DNA from: Derxia lacustris
GTDB lineage: Bacteria > Pseudomonadota > Gammaproteobacteria > Burkholderiales > Burkholderiaceae_E
Direction of reading: 5' to 3'
Length of the DNA: 64,000 nucleotides
NCBI RefSeq assembly: GCF_002105195.1
Contig: NZ_MUHU01000013.1
Span: 98,709-162,708, forward strand
The notes below the pieces were generated by a model. It was not told where the DNA came from and ran no database searches. It saw nothing but the letters and a program-made list of their open reading frames with translations. Below, in pieces: positions 27,747-35,692 of this stretch (the stretch's first letter is position 1; each line of letters opens with the position of its first letter). The translations under genes were made by a program, and so were the position numbers.

Positions 27747-28475
27747 TCAGTACGGCGACCAGGTATTGAAGAAACGTTGCAGCCAGCCGGTCGTCTGCGC
27801 ATCGTCGATGCTGCCCTTGCCGCGGGTTTCGAGCCGCGCGTCGGCGATCTGCGTCGACGCCACCACATTGCCGTTGAGCACCGTGGCCGGATTGACCACG
27901 CCGGTCAGGCGCAGCACTTCCATGTTCTGGCCGATGCCGACCTGCTTCTCGCCGGCAATCACCAGGTTGCCGTTGCTCAGCACCTCCATCACGGTGCAGG
28001 TGACGGTGCCGGTGAACAGGTTGTCGGCCGCCGCCTGGCCCTTGCCGTCGAACTTGCTGTCCGAGCCGACGGTGGCGCTGATGCCCGGCACCTTGAGCGG
28101 ACCGAGGAAGCCGGTGATCGACGGCGAGCTGGCCGTCATGTCGGTCTTGCGCTCGGAGTTGGTCGACTGCTTGCTCGACGCGGTGGTCTTTTCCGAGATC
28201 TGCACGGTGATCGTGTCGCCCACGTAGCGCGCGCGCCGGTCCTCGAACAGCGGCCGGAAATTGCCGCCGCCACCGGCCTGATAGATCGAGCCGGTCGCCA
28301 GCGCCAGCTGCTGCTGCGGCTGCGGCCGCACCGTGGTCGGCGTGGTGATTTCCACGCGCGGCGGCAACCCCGAGGCACAGCCGGCCAGCAGCGCTGCGCA
28401 GCCAAAGGCGCCCGCCAGCGGCAGCGCGCGCCACGACGGCAAGACAAGAAGAAACGACGTGCGGAACCTGGACAT
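27747..28475 (-). CDS. flgH: Flagellar L-ring lipoprotein FlgH
   Basis: A 242-residue outer-membrane lipoprotein forming the L ring. The leader ends in the lipobox LLAGC, followed by ASGLPPRVEI. Family motifs GSIYQAGGGGNFRPLFEDRR and DTITVQISEKTTA lie in the first third; GVVNPATVLNGNVVAS and ADARLETRGKGSIDDAQTTG in the last. The leader has an extra hydrophobic stretch (FLLVLPSWRALPLAGAFG) before the lipobox. The next internal Met would lose it, so the ATG at 28475 is kept. It follows flgG after a 244-base gap that contains a hairpin. Confidence 0.94.
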   Translation of the reverse strand: MSRFRTSFLLVLPSWRALPLAGAFGCAALLAGCASGLPPRVEITTPTTVRPQPQQQLALATGSIYQAGGGGNFRPLFEDRRARYVGDTITVQISEKTTASSKQSTNSERKTDMTASSPSITGFLGPLKVPGISATVGSDSKFDGKGQAAADNLFTGTVTCTVMEVLSNGNLVIAGEKQVGIGQNMEVLRLTGVVNPATVLNGNVVASTQIADARLETRGKGSIDDAQTTGWLQRFFNTWSPY

Positions 28476-28607
28476 GGCGGCAAGCGGCGCGCGAACGCCG
28501 ACGGAAAGCTTCCTACGGCCATGGTCGCCAATGCCTTAATCGGCAAAGCGGCGAAAAGCGGGGTGGTTCCGGCCCTGGCACCGACGCCGGCCCGCCAGCA
28601 ACAGAAA

Positions 28608-28638
28608 GACCCCGGCACCGACACGCGGCGACGGGGTC
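28608..28638 (-). terminator. Hairpin in the flgG-flgH gap, possible attenuator
   Basis: GACCCCG (28608-28614) pairs with CGGGGTC (28632-28638) around a 17-base loop. On the minus strand the stem is followed by TTTCTG, a weak U-run. It could reduce read-through from flgG into flgH or stabilise a processed end. The rest of the 28476-28719 gap shows no recognised site. Confidence 0.35.
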
Positions 28639-28719
28639 CGAAAACGCGCCCTGCTGCCGGCGCGCCAGAGTTTTCTTGCTTGTTGGAAGCCGATACCGCC
28701 GCTCCCGACCAAGCCCGCG

Positions 28720-29502
28720 CTAGATCTGCGTGAGCTTTTGCAGCATCTGGTCCGAGGTGGTGATGGACTTGGAGTTGATCTCGTAGGCGCGCTGGGTCTG
28801 GATCATGCTGACCAGCTCTTCCACCACGTTCACGTTCGAGGTTTCGACATAGCCCTGGTTGATCGTGCCCATGCCGTTGGCGCCCGGCGTGCCGGTCTGC
28901 GGCGTGCCCGAGGACGCGGTTTCCGAATACAGATTGCCGCCCTTGCTCTCCAGCCCGGCCGGATTGATGAACGACGCCAGCTGGAGCGCGCCGATCTGGG
29001 TCGGCGTGACCGTGCCCTGCTGCTGCACCGTCACCGTGCCGTCCGAGCCAATGCTGATGCTGGTGGCATTGGGCGGCACCGTGATCGCCGGCGACACCGG
29101 AAAGCCCTCGCCATTCACGATCTGGCCGTTGGCGTCGGTATGAAAGCTGCCGTCGCGCGAATAACCCGTGGTGCCGTCGGGCAGCTGGATCTGGAAGAAG
29201 CCGTTGCCGTTCACCGCCAGATCGAGGTTGTTGTCGGTCTTGTTGAGATTGCCCTGGGTATGCACCCGCGTGGTCGCGAGCGAGCGCACGCCGGTGCCGA
29301 TCTGCAGGCCCGCCGGCACCGCGCTCTGCTGGGTGCTCTGCGCGCCCGACTGGCGCATGTTCTGGTACAGCAGATCCTCGAACACCGCATTCGACTTCTT
29401 GAAGCCGTTGGTGCTCACGTTGGCCAGGTTGTTCGAGATGACATCCATCTTGGTCTGCATGGCATCGAGACCGGTCTTGGATATCCAGAGTGAACGCATC
29501 AT
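28720..29502 (-). CDS. flgG: Flagellar distal rod protein FlgG
   Basis: A 260-residue axial protein of the distal rod. The N-terminus [20 protein letters not shown] and [22 protein letters not shown] are close to invariant in FlgG. The middle [19 protein letters not shown] and the C-terminus [19 protein letters not shown] are family signatures. Length is the canonical 260. The start is the first of two tandem ATG codons. It is 16 bases downstream of flgF. Confidence 0.96.
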   Translation of the reverse strand: MMRSLWISKTGLDAMQTKMDVISNNLANVSTNGFKKSNAVFEDLLYQNMRQSGAQSTQQSAVPAGLQIGTGVRSLATTRVHTQGNLNKTDNNLDLAVNGNGFFQIQLPDGTTGYSRDGSFHTDANGQIVNGEGFPVSPAITVPPNATSISIGSDGTVTVQQQGTVTPTQIGALQLASFINPAGLESKGGNLYSETASSGTPQTGTPGANGMGTINQGYVETSNVNVVEELVSMIQTQRAYEINSKSITTSDQMLQKLTQI

Positions 29503-29518
29503 GGTGCGGCTCCTGCGG

Positions 29519-30268
29519 TTAACTGTTCGACAGCAGCTGCTGCGATTTCTGGCCGTTCTCGTCGGCCTTCTTGATGAGCTGCATCTGCACCTCGAACTGC
29601 CGGGCCAGCGCAATCATGTCCACCAGCGAGGCCACCGGGCTCACGTTGCTGCCCTCGACCGAGCCCTGCACCACCTTCACCGCCGGATCCGGATCGGCCG
29701 GATTGCCGTCGCGCGTGCCGATGAGTCCGTCCGGGCGCTTCATCAGGTTTGTCGGCTCGGGATTGACCATCTGTAGCCGGCCGAGCTGCTGAATCTGCTT
29801 CACGTCGCCGCCCGACACCGCGCTGATGCTGCCGTCGCGGCCGATCACCACGCGCGCGTCCTGCGGCACGGTGATCGGGCCGCCCTCGCCGAGTACCGGC
29901 AAGCCTTCGCGCGTGACCAGCTGGCCGTTGCTGTCGATCTCGAAGCGGCCGTCGCGGGTGTAGGCCTCGCTGCCGTCGGCGGCCTGCACCGTCAGCCAGC
30001 CCGGCCCGTCGATCGCCACGTCGAGCGGCCGCTCGGTCTTTTCGACCGGACCGGGCGTCACATCGATGCCGGTCGTGCTGTCGACCGCCAGGTAGCGCGT
30101 CATCTGTCCCTCGCCCGGCCGGCCCGGAATCACGGGCGCGGTGCGGTAGGCAACCATCTCGGCCCGAAAGCCGGTGGTGCTCGCGTTGGCGAGGTTGTTC
30201 GACACCGTTGCCTGACGATCGACCAGCGTGCGGGCGCCGGTCATCGCGGTGTAGATCATCCGGTCCAT
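29519..30268 (-). CDS. flgF: Flagellar proximal rod protein FlgF
   Basis: A 249-residue rod protein. The N-terminus [19 protein letters not shown] followed by [15 protein letters not shown] is typical of FlgF, and the C-terminus [20 protein letters not shown] closes the axial fold. [20 protein letters not shown] is the conserved central segment. It follows flgE after nine bases, so the two are translated from one message. Confidence 0.95.
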   Translation of the reverse strand: MDRMIYTAMTGARTLVDRQATVSNNLANASTTGFRAEMVAYRTAPVIPGRPGEGQMTRYLAVDSTTGIDVTPGPVEKTERPLDVAIDGPGWLTVQAADGSEAYTRDGRFEIDSNGQLVTREGLPVLGEGGPITVPQDARVVIGRDGSISAVSGGDVKQIQQLGRLQMVNPEPTNLMKRPDGLIGTRDGNPADPDPAVKVVQGSVEGSNVSPVASLVDMIALARQFEVQMQLIKKADENGQKSQQLLSNS

Positions 30269-30277
30269 GCGTCAGCC

Positions 30278-31501
30278 TCAGCGCATGTTCACAAGCGTTT
30301 GCAGCATCGAGTCCATGGTCTTCACGGTCTGCGCATTGGCCTGGTAGGTGCGCTGCGCGGTAATCATGTTGACCAGCTCGGAGGTGAGGTCGACGTTGGC
30401 CTCTTCGAGCGCGCCCGACTGCATCATCCCGAGGTTGCCGGTGCCGGCCTTGCCCACCACCGGCTGGCCCGACGCGGTGGTCTCGGCCCACTGGTTGTCG
30501 CCGAGCGCCGCCAGCCCCTGCGGATTGGCGAAGTCGGTCAGCACCACGCGCCCCTGGGCCTTGGTCTGGCCGTTGGTGTAGCGGCCCTGGATCGTGCCGT
30601 CGTTGGCGATCGAGAAGCCCGCCAGCGTCCCGGGCGAATAGCCGTCCTGGGTGATCGAGGTCATGCCGAAGGTCGCGCCGTACTGGGTCGAGCCGGCGAA
30701 ATCGAGATTGAAGGTGAAGGCGGCCGCGCCATTGGCCGCCGGCACCGGAATGTCGAACTTGGTGGTGGCGGTGGACGGCAGCAGCCCGTTGGCGAACGAC
30801 AGCGTGCCGACCGCCGCGCCGTTGTTGAGCGTGGTGCCGTTCTCGACCGCGTACACGTTCCAGTCGCTGGTGGTCGAGTCGGGCCGGGTGAAGTACAGCT
30901 GCACCGCATGCGAATTGCCGAGGTTGTCGTACACCGTCATGCCGCTGGCGTTGTTGTACGTGCTGCTGTCGACCGGATTGAACGGCGTGTTCGGCACGGT
31001 GGTGGTGCGCGAATCGAAGTTGGCGGTGGCGGTGGCGCGCGCCGTGATGTTGGGGCCCATCGCCGAGGTCGACAGGCGCAGCCGGCCCGGTGCGGCATCG
31101 GTGATGCTGCCGTCGGGCCCCGCCACATAGCCGGTCACATGCTCGCCGCCCGAGGTGACGAGGTACTGGTCCTTGTCGACCTGGAACTGGCCGTTGCGGG
31201 TGTAGGTGACGACGCCGTTGTTTTCCAGCCGGAAGAAGCCGCTGCCGTTCACCGCGATGTCGAGCGGATTGGACGACACGCTGATGTTGCCCTGGTTGAA
31301 CTGCTGGCTGATGGCCGCCACCCGCGTGCCGATGCCCGGAATGGTCTGCGAATTGCCGAGCATCGAGTTGGCGAACATGTCGGCGAACTCGGCGCGCGCG
31401 CCCTTGTAGCCGATGGTGTTGGCGTTGGCGACGTTGTTGCCGATGACATCGAGGTTCTTCGACGCGGCATTGAGGCCGGAAAGTCCTTGCTGGAAGCCCA
31501 T
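30278..31501 (-). CDS. flgE: Flagellar hook protein FlgE
   Basis: A 407-residue hook subunit. MGFQQGLSGLNAASKNLDV and GNNVANANTIGYKGARAEF form the N-terminal D0 region, and NVDLTSELVNMITAQRTYQ the C-terminal one. Two surface domains between them include the family motif NGSGFFRLENNGVVTYTRNG. It is exported once the rod is complete and its completion triggers release of FlgM. It starts 14 bases after flgD. Confidence 0.96.
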   Translation of the reverse strand: MGFQQGLSGLNAASKNLDVIGNNVANANTIGYKGARAEFADMFANSMLGNSQTIPGIGTRVAAISQQFNQGNISVSSNPLDIAVNGSGFFRLENNGVVTYTRNGQFQVDKDQYLVTSGGEHVTGYVAGPDGSITDAAPGRLRLSTSAMGPNITARATATANFDSRTTTVPNTPFNPVDSSTYNNASGMTVYDNLGNSHAVQLYFTRPDSTTSDWNVYAVENGTTLNNGAAVGTLSFANGLLPSTATTKFDIPVPAANGAAAFTFNLDFAGSTQYGATFGMTSITQDGYSPGTLAGFSIANDGTIQGRYTNGQTKAQGRVVLTDFANPQGLAALGDNQWAETTASGQPVVGKAGTGNLGMMQSGALEEANVDLTSELVNMITAQRTYQANAQTVKTMDSMLQTLVNMR

Positions 31502-31515
31502 GAGCTGAGGTCCTG

Positions 31516-32229
31516 TCAGTACACCGAGCGAACGTCGGTTTGGGGGTGATAGCCGAGGCCGCCCAGGTCGAGCAGCGTGGTGACGCTGCCGTCGGTGGCG
31601 GTGCTGCGCTTGATGCCGTCGACGCGCGCGATCGACAAGGCCGTCGCGCCCACCGAACTGGTGTTGCCGTTGGCCATGTTGCTGGCCACGACCTTGAAGC
31701 TGTAGTAGCCGTCCTTGGCGTCGGTGCCGGCGCTGTTCTTGCCGTCCCAGGCAAAGGTCTGGGTGCCGGCGGCGGTGCTGCCGAGATCGACGGTATCGAC
31801 CAGCGCACCGGCGCTGTCGTAGACCTCGACCTTCACGTTGGAGGCGGCATTGGCCAGCTCGAAGCCGCCACCCGCCACCCGGCTGCCGTCGCTCGCGGTC
31901 GACAGCTGCATCTTGGCGCCGTCGACCAGCACGCTGTGGCCGATCAGCGAGGTGGCGTTGAGCTGCTGGCTCGCGCCCACCTGGGCCAGCAGCGAACTCA
32001 TGGTGTCGTTGAGCTTGGAGATACCGTCCACCGTCGAGATCTGGGCCATCTGGCTCGTCATCTGGGCGTTGTCGGCCGGGTTCAGCGGATCCTGGTTCTT
32101 GAGCTGGGCCACCAGCAGCTTGAGGAAGCGGTCCTGCGATTCCGACGAGCTGCTGGTCTTGGTGCTGCTGGTCGAGTCGGCCGTGGTGGTGACCTTGCCG
32201 GCGCTGTTGATGGTGAATTCGGTCGCCAT
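31516..32229 (-). CDS. flgD: Flagellar hook capping protein FlgD
   Basis: A 237-residue hook cap scaffold. The N-terminal export region has a Ser/Thr-rich stretch, then QDRFLKLLVAQLKNQDPLNP and MTSQMAQISTVDGI, which define FlgD. The C-terminal half contains the FlgD Ig-like fold, with FAWDGKNSAGTDAKDGYYSF. The ATG at 32229 lies two bases beyond the flgC stop, so the start is fixed by tight spacing. Confidence 0.95.
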   Translation of the reverse strand: MATEFTINSAGKVTTTADSTSSTKTSSSSESQDRFLKLLVAQLKNQDPLNPADNAQMTSQMAQISTVDGISKLNDTMSSLLAQVGASQQLNATSLIGHSVLVDGAKMQLSTASDGSRVAGGGFELANAASNVKVEVYDSAGALVDTVDLGSTAAGTQTFAWDGKNSAGTDAKDGYYSFKVVASNMANGNTSSVGATALSIARVDGIKRSTATDGSVTTLLDLGGLGYHPQTDVRSVY

Positions 32230-32231
32230 GC

Positions 32232-32636
32232 TCAGCCGCCCATCTGCAAGGTCTTGGAGAGCAGCGACTTGGTGGTGTTCAGCACCTCCACGTTGCTCTG
32301 GTACGAACGCGAGGCCGAGATCATGTTGACCATCTCCTCGACCGCATTCACGTTGGGATAGGTGACATAGCCGTCCTCGCCGGCCATCGGGTTGGCCGGG
32401 TCGTGCACCCGGCGCGCCGGCGTGGTGTCTTCGACGATCTTGGCCACCTTCACGCCGTTCTCGCCCTTGTCCTTGCCGGGCACGGTCTGGAACACCACTT
32501 GATGCGCGCGGTACACATTGGCCTCGTCGGCCGACGCCGATTCGGCATTGGCGAGATTGCTGGCCACGACATTGAGCCGCTTGGACTGGGCCGCGATGCC
32601 CGAGCCCGAGATGTCGAAGATGTTGAACATGGACAT
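32232..32636 (-). CDS. flgC: Flagellar proximal rod protein FlgC
   Basis: A 134-residue proximal rod protein of standard length. MSMFNIFDISGSGIAAQSKR and VVASNLANAESASADEANVY are FlgC signatures, and the C-terminus NVNAVEEMVNMISASRSYQS is conserved among axial proteins. An AAGGAG ribosome site lies seven bases before the first ATG, favouring it over the Met two codons later. Confidence 0.96.
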   Translation of the reverse strand: MSMFNIFDISGSGIAAQSKRLNVVASNLANAESASADEANVYRAHQVVFQTVPGKDKGENGVKVAKIVEDTTPARRVHDPANPMAGEDGYVTYPNVNAVEEMVNMISASRSYQSNVEVLNTTKSLLSKTLQMGG

Positions 32637-32661
32637 CTTTCAACTCCTTGAAGGTTGCCGG

Positions 32662-33249
32662 TCAGGACTGCTGACCGCTGATGGCGCTGGTCAGCGTCTT
32701 GATCTGGCCGTTCAGGAAGCGCAGCGAAGCCTCGTAGCGCAGCGTGTTGTCGGCGAAGCGGGCCTGCTCCACATCGGAGTCGACCGTGTTGCCGTCGATG
32801 CTCGGCTGGGTCACCGAGCGGTATTTCATGGCCGGCGCGTCGGGCGCGGCGGTGGAAAGCGTTCCCGCCAGATGGCCGGCGTCGGTGCGCGCAAGGCGGC
32901 CGGTCGCGGCCAGCACCGTGGCGGTAGAAGGCGCGGCGGCGGCGGCGCCGCCGGATTCGGTCGCCGCGGCGGACACGGGCGACGCACCCTGGCCGGCGCG
33001 CGCCAGCGCCAGCACCGGCAGATGCACCGGACCGGTGCCGGCCAGATTGGCGGCCGGGCCGGCCGGTGTCGGACGGTTCGTGCCGCGCCCGGTGGCCGCC
33101 GCCAGCGCCTTGCCGAAATCGAAATCGACCGCCTTGTAATTGGGCGTGTCGGCATTGGCGATGTTGGCCGCCAGCGCCTTCTGGCGGTCGGCGCGCAGCC
33201 GCAGCGCCTGCGCATTGGCGTCCAGCGATGAACCCAGCTTGTCGAACAT
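32662..33249 (-). CDS. flgB: Flagellar proximal rod protein FlgB with Ala-rich insertion
   Basis: A 195-residue rod protein, first gene of the long flg run. The N-terminus MFDKLGSSLDANAQALRLRA followed by LAANIANADTPNYKAVDFDF and the C-terminus MKYRSVTQPSIDGNTVDSDV, then NTLRYEASLRFLNGQI, match FlgB. Usual FlgB proteins have about 130-145 residues; the extra length here is an Ala/Thr/Gly/Pro-rich block between residues about 50 and 130 that replaces the short central loop. A GGGGAG ribosome site precedes the ATG. It diverges from flgA. Confidence 0.93.
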   Translation of the reverse strand: MFDKLGSSLDANAQALRLRADRQKALAANIANADTPNYKAVDFDFGKALAAATGRGTNRPTPAGPAANLAGTGPVHLPVLALARAGQGASPVSAAATESGGAAAAAPSTATVLAATGRLARTDAGHLAGTLSTAAPDAPAMKYRSVTQPSIDGNTVDSDVEQARFADNTLRYEASLRFLNGQIKTLTSAISGQQS

Positions 33250-33281
33250 GCCCGCTCCCCGGAATCGGTCGGTGCGTCGGA

Positions 33282-33372
33282 TTATCGAAAGCCGGCGCCA
33301 CTTCCTGAGCCCGATAAGCCCTGCCTTTGCGCGGGTGTTCGGTGCTTCCCGGGGCAAGGGCAAACCTAGAGT
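33282..33372. promoter_or_regulatory. Divergent flgB/flgA promoter region
   Basis: Two NCGATAA boxes face away from each other: CCCGATAA on plus (33310-33317) and TTCGATAA on minus (33289 to 33282). Both resemble the GCCGATAA -10 of sigma28 promoters, and the minus one would start flgB about 27 bases before its ATG. Neither has a good -35 at the N11 spacing. A TAGAGT (33367-33372) followed by CGGCC is a housekeeping-type -10 candidate for flgA. FlhDC sites could not be recognised by eye. Confidence 0.3.
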
Positions 33373-33427
33373 CGGCCTCGGACTTCCGCCGTTCATCACG
33401 CAGGATTCATCGCCGTTCGCGCCCGCC

Positions 33428-34165
33428 ATGCCCAGCCACCGCCGTCTCGCCCGCCCTGCCCTGCTCGCCGCGCTCTGCCTGGTGACGGCGCTCGCGGCCG
33501 CGCCTGCCGCCGCCGCCGAGCCGGTCGCCGACGCCAGTTGGCGCACGGCCGTGGACGCGGCGGTACGGGCCCGGCTGCCGGCCGGCGCGGGCCGCATCGA
33601 GATCGAGGTCGGCAAGCCCGATGCACGGCTGCCGGCGCCGCCCTGCGCCAGCGTCGAGGCCTTCGTGCCGCCCGGCGCCCGGCCCGAGACCGGCCGCCTG
33701 AGCGCCGGCCTGCGCTGCGCCGCCGGCACTGCCGGCGCGGCGGCGCCGAACTGGACCGTCTATCTGCCGGTGACCGTGAAGCGCTTTGCGCCGGTGGTCG
33801 TGGCGGCGCGCGACATCGCCGCCGGCACGCCGCTTGCACAGGCCGATCTCGCCATCGAGGAACGCGAACTCGCGCGCCTCGGCACGGCCGCCGTCACCGA
33901 CGCCGCCAGTCTCGCGGGCCGCAGCCTCACCCGCGCCTTCGCCGCCGGCCAGCCGCTGTTGTCGAGCGCGCTCAAGCGCGATCCGGTGATGGCGCCCGGC
34001 GATCCGGTGCAGGTGCTGCTGGTGGGCGCAGGCTTCAGCATCCGTGCCGATGGCGTGGCGCTCGACCTGGCCGAAGCCGGCCAGACCGTCAGGATCAGGC
34101 TCGACAATGGCCAGCGCGTGCAGGGCATCGCACGCGCCGGCCACACCGTCGAATTGCAGTTATGA
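33428..34165 (+). CDS. flgA: Flagellar P-ring assembly chaperone FlgA
   Basis: A 245-residue periplasmic protein required for P-ring formation by FlgI. A signal peptide (hydrophobic run ALLAALCLVTALAAAPAAAA) is followed by a body with a SAF/AFP-type domain: VVVAARDIAAGTPLAQADL, then AGRSLTRAFAAGQPL and MAPGDPVQVLLVG. The C-terminus TVRIRLDNGQRVQGIARAG is the conserved end. It diverges from flgB and is followed by flgM, which has its own sigma28 promoter in the gap. Confidence 0.92.
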   Translation: MPSHRRLARPALLAALCLVTALAAAPAAAAEPVADASWRTAVDAAVRARLPAGAGRIEIEVGKPDARLPAPPCASVEAFVPPGARPETGRLSAGLRCAAGTAGAAAPNWTVYLPVTVKRFAPVVVAARDIAAGTPLAQADLAIEERELARLGTAAVTDAASLAGRSLTRAFAAGQPLLSSALKRDPVMAPGDPVQVLLVGAGFSIRADGVALDLAEAGQTVRIRLDNGQRVQGIARAGHTVELQL

Positions 34166-34213
34166 ACCGGCCGCACCGCTGACACCGTGCAGCGGCGCCC
34201 GGCCCTCGGACAC

Positions 34214-34240
34214 TCAAGTTCCGGTTCGATCCGCCGAAAG
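34214..34240 (+). promoter_or_regulatory. Sigma28 (FliA) promoter of flgM
   Basis: TCAAGTTC (34214-34221), exactly 11 bases, then GCCGAAAG (34233-34240), against the enterobacterial consensus TAAAGTTT-N11-GCCGATAA. Same layout as the cheY and fliC promoter candidates in this window. The flgM ATG is 30 bases downstream. Confidence 0.75.
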
Positions 34241-34269
34241 AGCGGGAGAGATCGGTTGAAGGAGTCATC

Positions 34270-34572
34270 ATGAAGATCGGGAAGTCCACCGAAGCGTTCA
34301 GCAGCGAAGGCATGGCGCAAGCCAAGGCCAAGACCAAGAGCAGTGCCGACGCGGGCAAGACCGCGCCGGGCGGCGAATCGGTCAAGCTGTCCTCGCTTTC
34401 CAGCACGCTCAAGAGTGTCGAGGCCGACATCAAGGAACCGGCGTTCGATTCGGCCAAGGTCGAATCGATCAAGCAGGCGATCCGCGACGGCAAGTTCGAG
34501 GTCGACAGCTCGGCCGTGGCCGACAAGCTGATTTCGGGCGTCAGCGACATGCTGGCGCGCAAGTCGAGCTGA
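34270..34572 (+). CDS. flgM: Anti-sigma28 factor FlgM
   Basis: A 100-residue protein that binds FliA in the cytoplasm and is exported after hook completion. The N-terminus MKIGKS is typical and the middle is Ala/Lys/Ser-rich and probably disordered. The C-terminal sigma-binding helices are seen in LSSLSSTLKSVE, FDSAKVESIKQAIRDGKFEV and SSAVADKLISGVSDML. An AAGGAG ribosome site lies at good distance. It is followed by flgN after 16 bases, the common order. Confidence 0.93.
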   Translation: MKIGKSTEAFSSEGMAQAKAKTKSSADAGKTAPGGESVKLSSLSSTLKSVEADIKEPAFDSAKVESIKQAIRDGKFEVDSSAVADKLISGVSDMLARKSS

Positions 34573-34588
34573 GTCGGGGAGAGTCGCC

Positions 34589-35050
34589 ATGACCACGCCC
34601 ATCGACCGCCTGCTCGCGGAAAGCGCCCGCCTCGTGCCGGCGCTGCACGACGTCTGTGCCCGCGCCACCGTGGCCGCGCCCGACGAGCTGGAGGCGCTGG
34701 CGCTGGAACATGCCGGCCTGACCCAGGCGCTGGCCGAATGCATTGCCGACGTGCGCCAGGGCATCGCGCCCATGACGCTCGCCGAGGCGCTGGCGCGACA
34801 TGCGCTGGCCCATCCCCAGGCCGCGAGCGATCCGCAGCGCGGCGACTGGGTCGAAGCGCTCGAAGGTCTGCGCCGCGCGAACGCGGTGGCGGGACGGGTG
34901 ATTCTCCAGCGGCTGCATCTGACGCAGGCGCTGGCGCGGGTGGTGAATGAAGCGCGCGGGGCGAACGACGGGGCGGGTTTTGCCGATCCGTCGGGCGGGC
35001 CGTTCAAGCGCAGCAGCGGCGGCACCGGGCTGAGTCGCGCCGTCGCCTGA
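34589..35050 (+). CDS. flgN: FlgN-like flagellar export chaperone
   Basis: A 153-residue, largely helical protein. Sequence similarity to FlgN is weak by eye (RLLAESARLVPALHDVCARA, ALALEHAGLTQALAEC, LRRANAVAGRVILQRL), but the position directly after flgM, the size and the all-helical nature fit the chaperone of FlgK and FlgL. The C-terminal 30 residues are Gly/Ser-rich and disordered. A structured repeat element begins 20 bases after the stop and includes a U-tailed hairpin that would end the flgM-flgN message. Confidence 0.75.
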   Translation: MTTPIDRLLAESARLVPALHDVCARATVAAPDELEALALEHAGLTQALAECIADVRQGIAPMTLAEALARHALAHPQAASDPQRGDWVEALEGLRRANAVAGRVILQRLHLTQALARVVNEARGANDGAGFADPSGGPFKRSSGGTGLSRAVA

Positions 35051-35070
35051 AGCGGCTTTTTCTTGAGCAC

Positions 35071-35364
35071 GGCGTCGGGCGGGGATGAGGCCGGGTGCCG
35101 CAAGCGCGCGTGCCCGCCGCTGAACGCGGCGGGAACCTCGCAGAGCCTTCCGGCTTGCAAGCCGGAAGGCGCTCCGGCGGGGCTGCTGTCGCAGCCTTTT
35201 TCCGCCTCCGCCCTTCGGTAGCCCGCCGGCCGGGGCAGAACTCGGCCGCCTTGCGGCGACCTCAAACAATCTGCCCCTGAGCGCCTGTGGCGCTCACCGG
35301 CGTCTACCTCGTCGGCTCGGCACGCGCGCCAATGCGGCACCCGGCCTCATCCCCGCCCGACGCC
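35071..35364 (+). repeat. Structured 3-prime repeat element, copy A
   Basis: A 294-base element 20 bases after the flgN stop. Its ends are a 32-bp perfect inverted repeat (35071-35102 and 35333-35364), and a further 11-bp stem (GCGCGCGTGCC with GGCACGCGCGC) continues it inward. Inside are a hairpin with a 26-base palindrome near 35145-35170, a U-tailed hairpin (35181-35201), a stem GGGGCAGA/TCTGCCCC (35232-35239 with 35270-35277), a hairpin GAGCGCC-TGT-GGCGCTC (35279-35295), and the motif GCGTCTACCTCGT (35300-35312). Bases 35211-35280 are identical, inverted, to 35543-35612 in copy B. No coding potential is apparent. Confidence 0.9.
35181..35201 (+). terminator. Rho-independent terminator of flgM-flgN
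   Basis: GGCTGC, TGTC loop, GCAGCC, then five T (35197-35201). It lies inside repeat copy A and is oriented to end the flgA-flgM-flgN message. Confidence 0.75.
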
Positions 35365-35461
35365 TTTCAAATTTCGGTGGCAGCTGGTGCGGAGAACGAA
35401 TGCCGCACACCACCAACGCCAACAGCGCCTCGCAGAGGCGCAATCGACCGTGACGAGAAAA

Positions 35462-35685
35462 GCGTCGGGTGGGGATTGGGGCGGGCGGCGCATTCGGGCG
35501 TGCCGAGCGCACGAGGTAGACGCCGGAGAACGCCGCAGGCGTTCAGGGGCAGATTGTTTGAGGTCGCCGCAAGGCGGCCGAGTTCTGCCCCGGCCGGCGG
35601 GCTACCGAAGGGAGCGAAGGGAAGCCGCCGCGTCCAGCGGCGGCCACGCCCGCATGCGCCGCCCGCCCCAATCCCCACCCGACGC
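35462..35685 (-). repeat. Structured 3-prime repeat element, copy B
   Basis: A 224-base element on the minus strand, seven bases after the fliA stop. Its ends are a 32-bp perfect inverted repeat (35462-35493 and 35654-35685). Read on minus, the core has a GCCGCCGC/GCGGCGGC hairpin, the 70 bases shared with copy A, the hairpin GAACGCC-TGC-GGCGTTC (35528-35544) and the motif GCGTCTACCTCGT (35511-35523). The terminal arms differ from copy A at several positions yet stay fully complementary. Between copies A and B (35365-35461) only a small hairpin, GCGCCTC-GCA-GAGGCGC (35425-35441), was seen. Confidence 0.9.
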
Positions 35686-35692
35686 AGCAGCG

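Noticed and set aside
26603..27868. Apparent FlgJ extension of over 400 residues
   Set aside because: The extra part lies over flgI in another phase and has no family match.
33269..33310. Sigma54 promoter before flgB (TGGCGC-N5-TTCG on minus)
   Set aside because: The -12 GC is read as CG, so the essential dinucleotide is missing; FlhDC/FliA control fits the gene set better.
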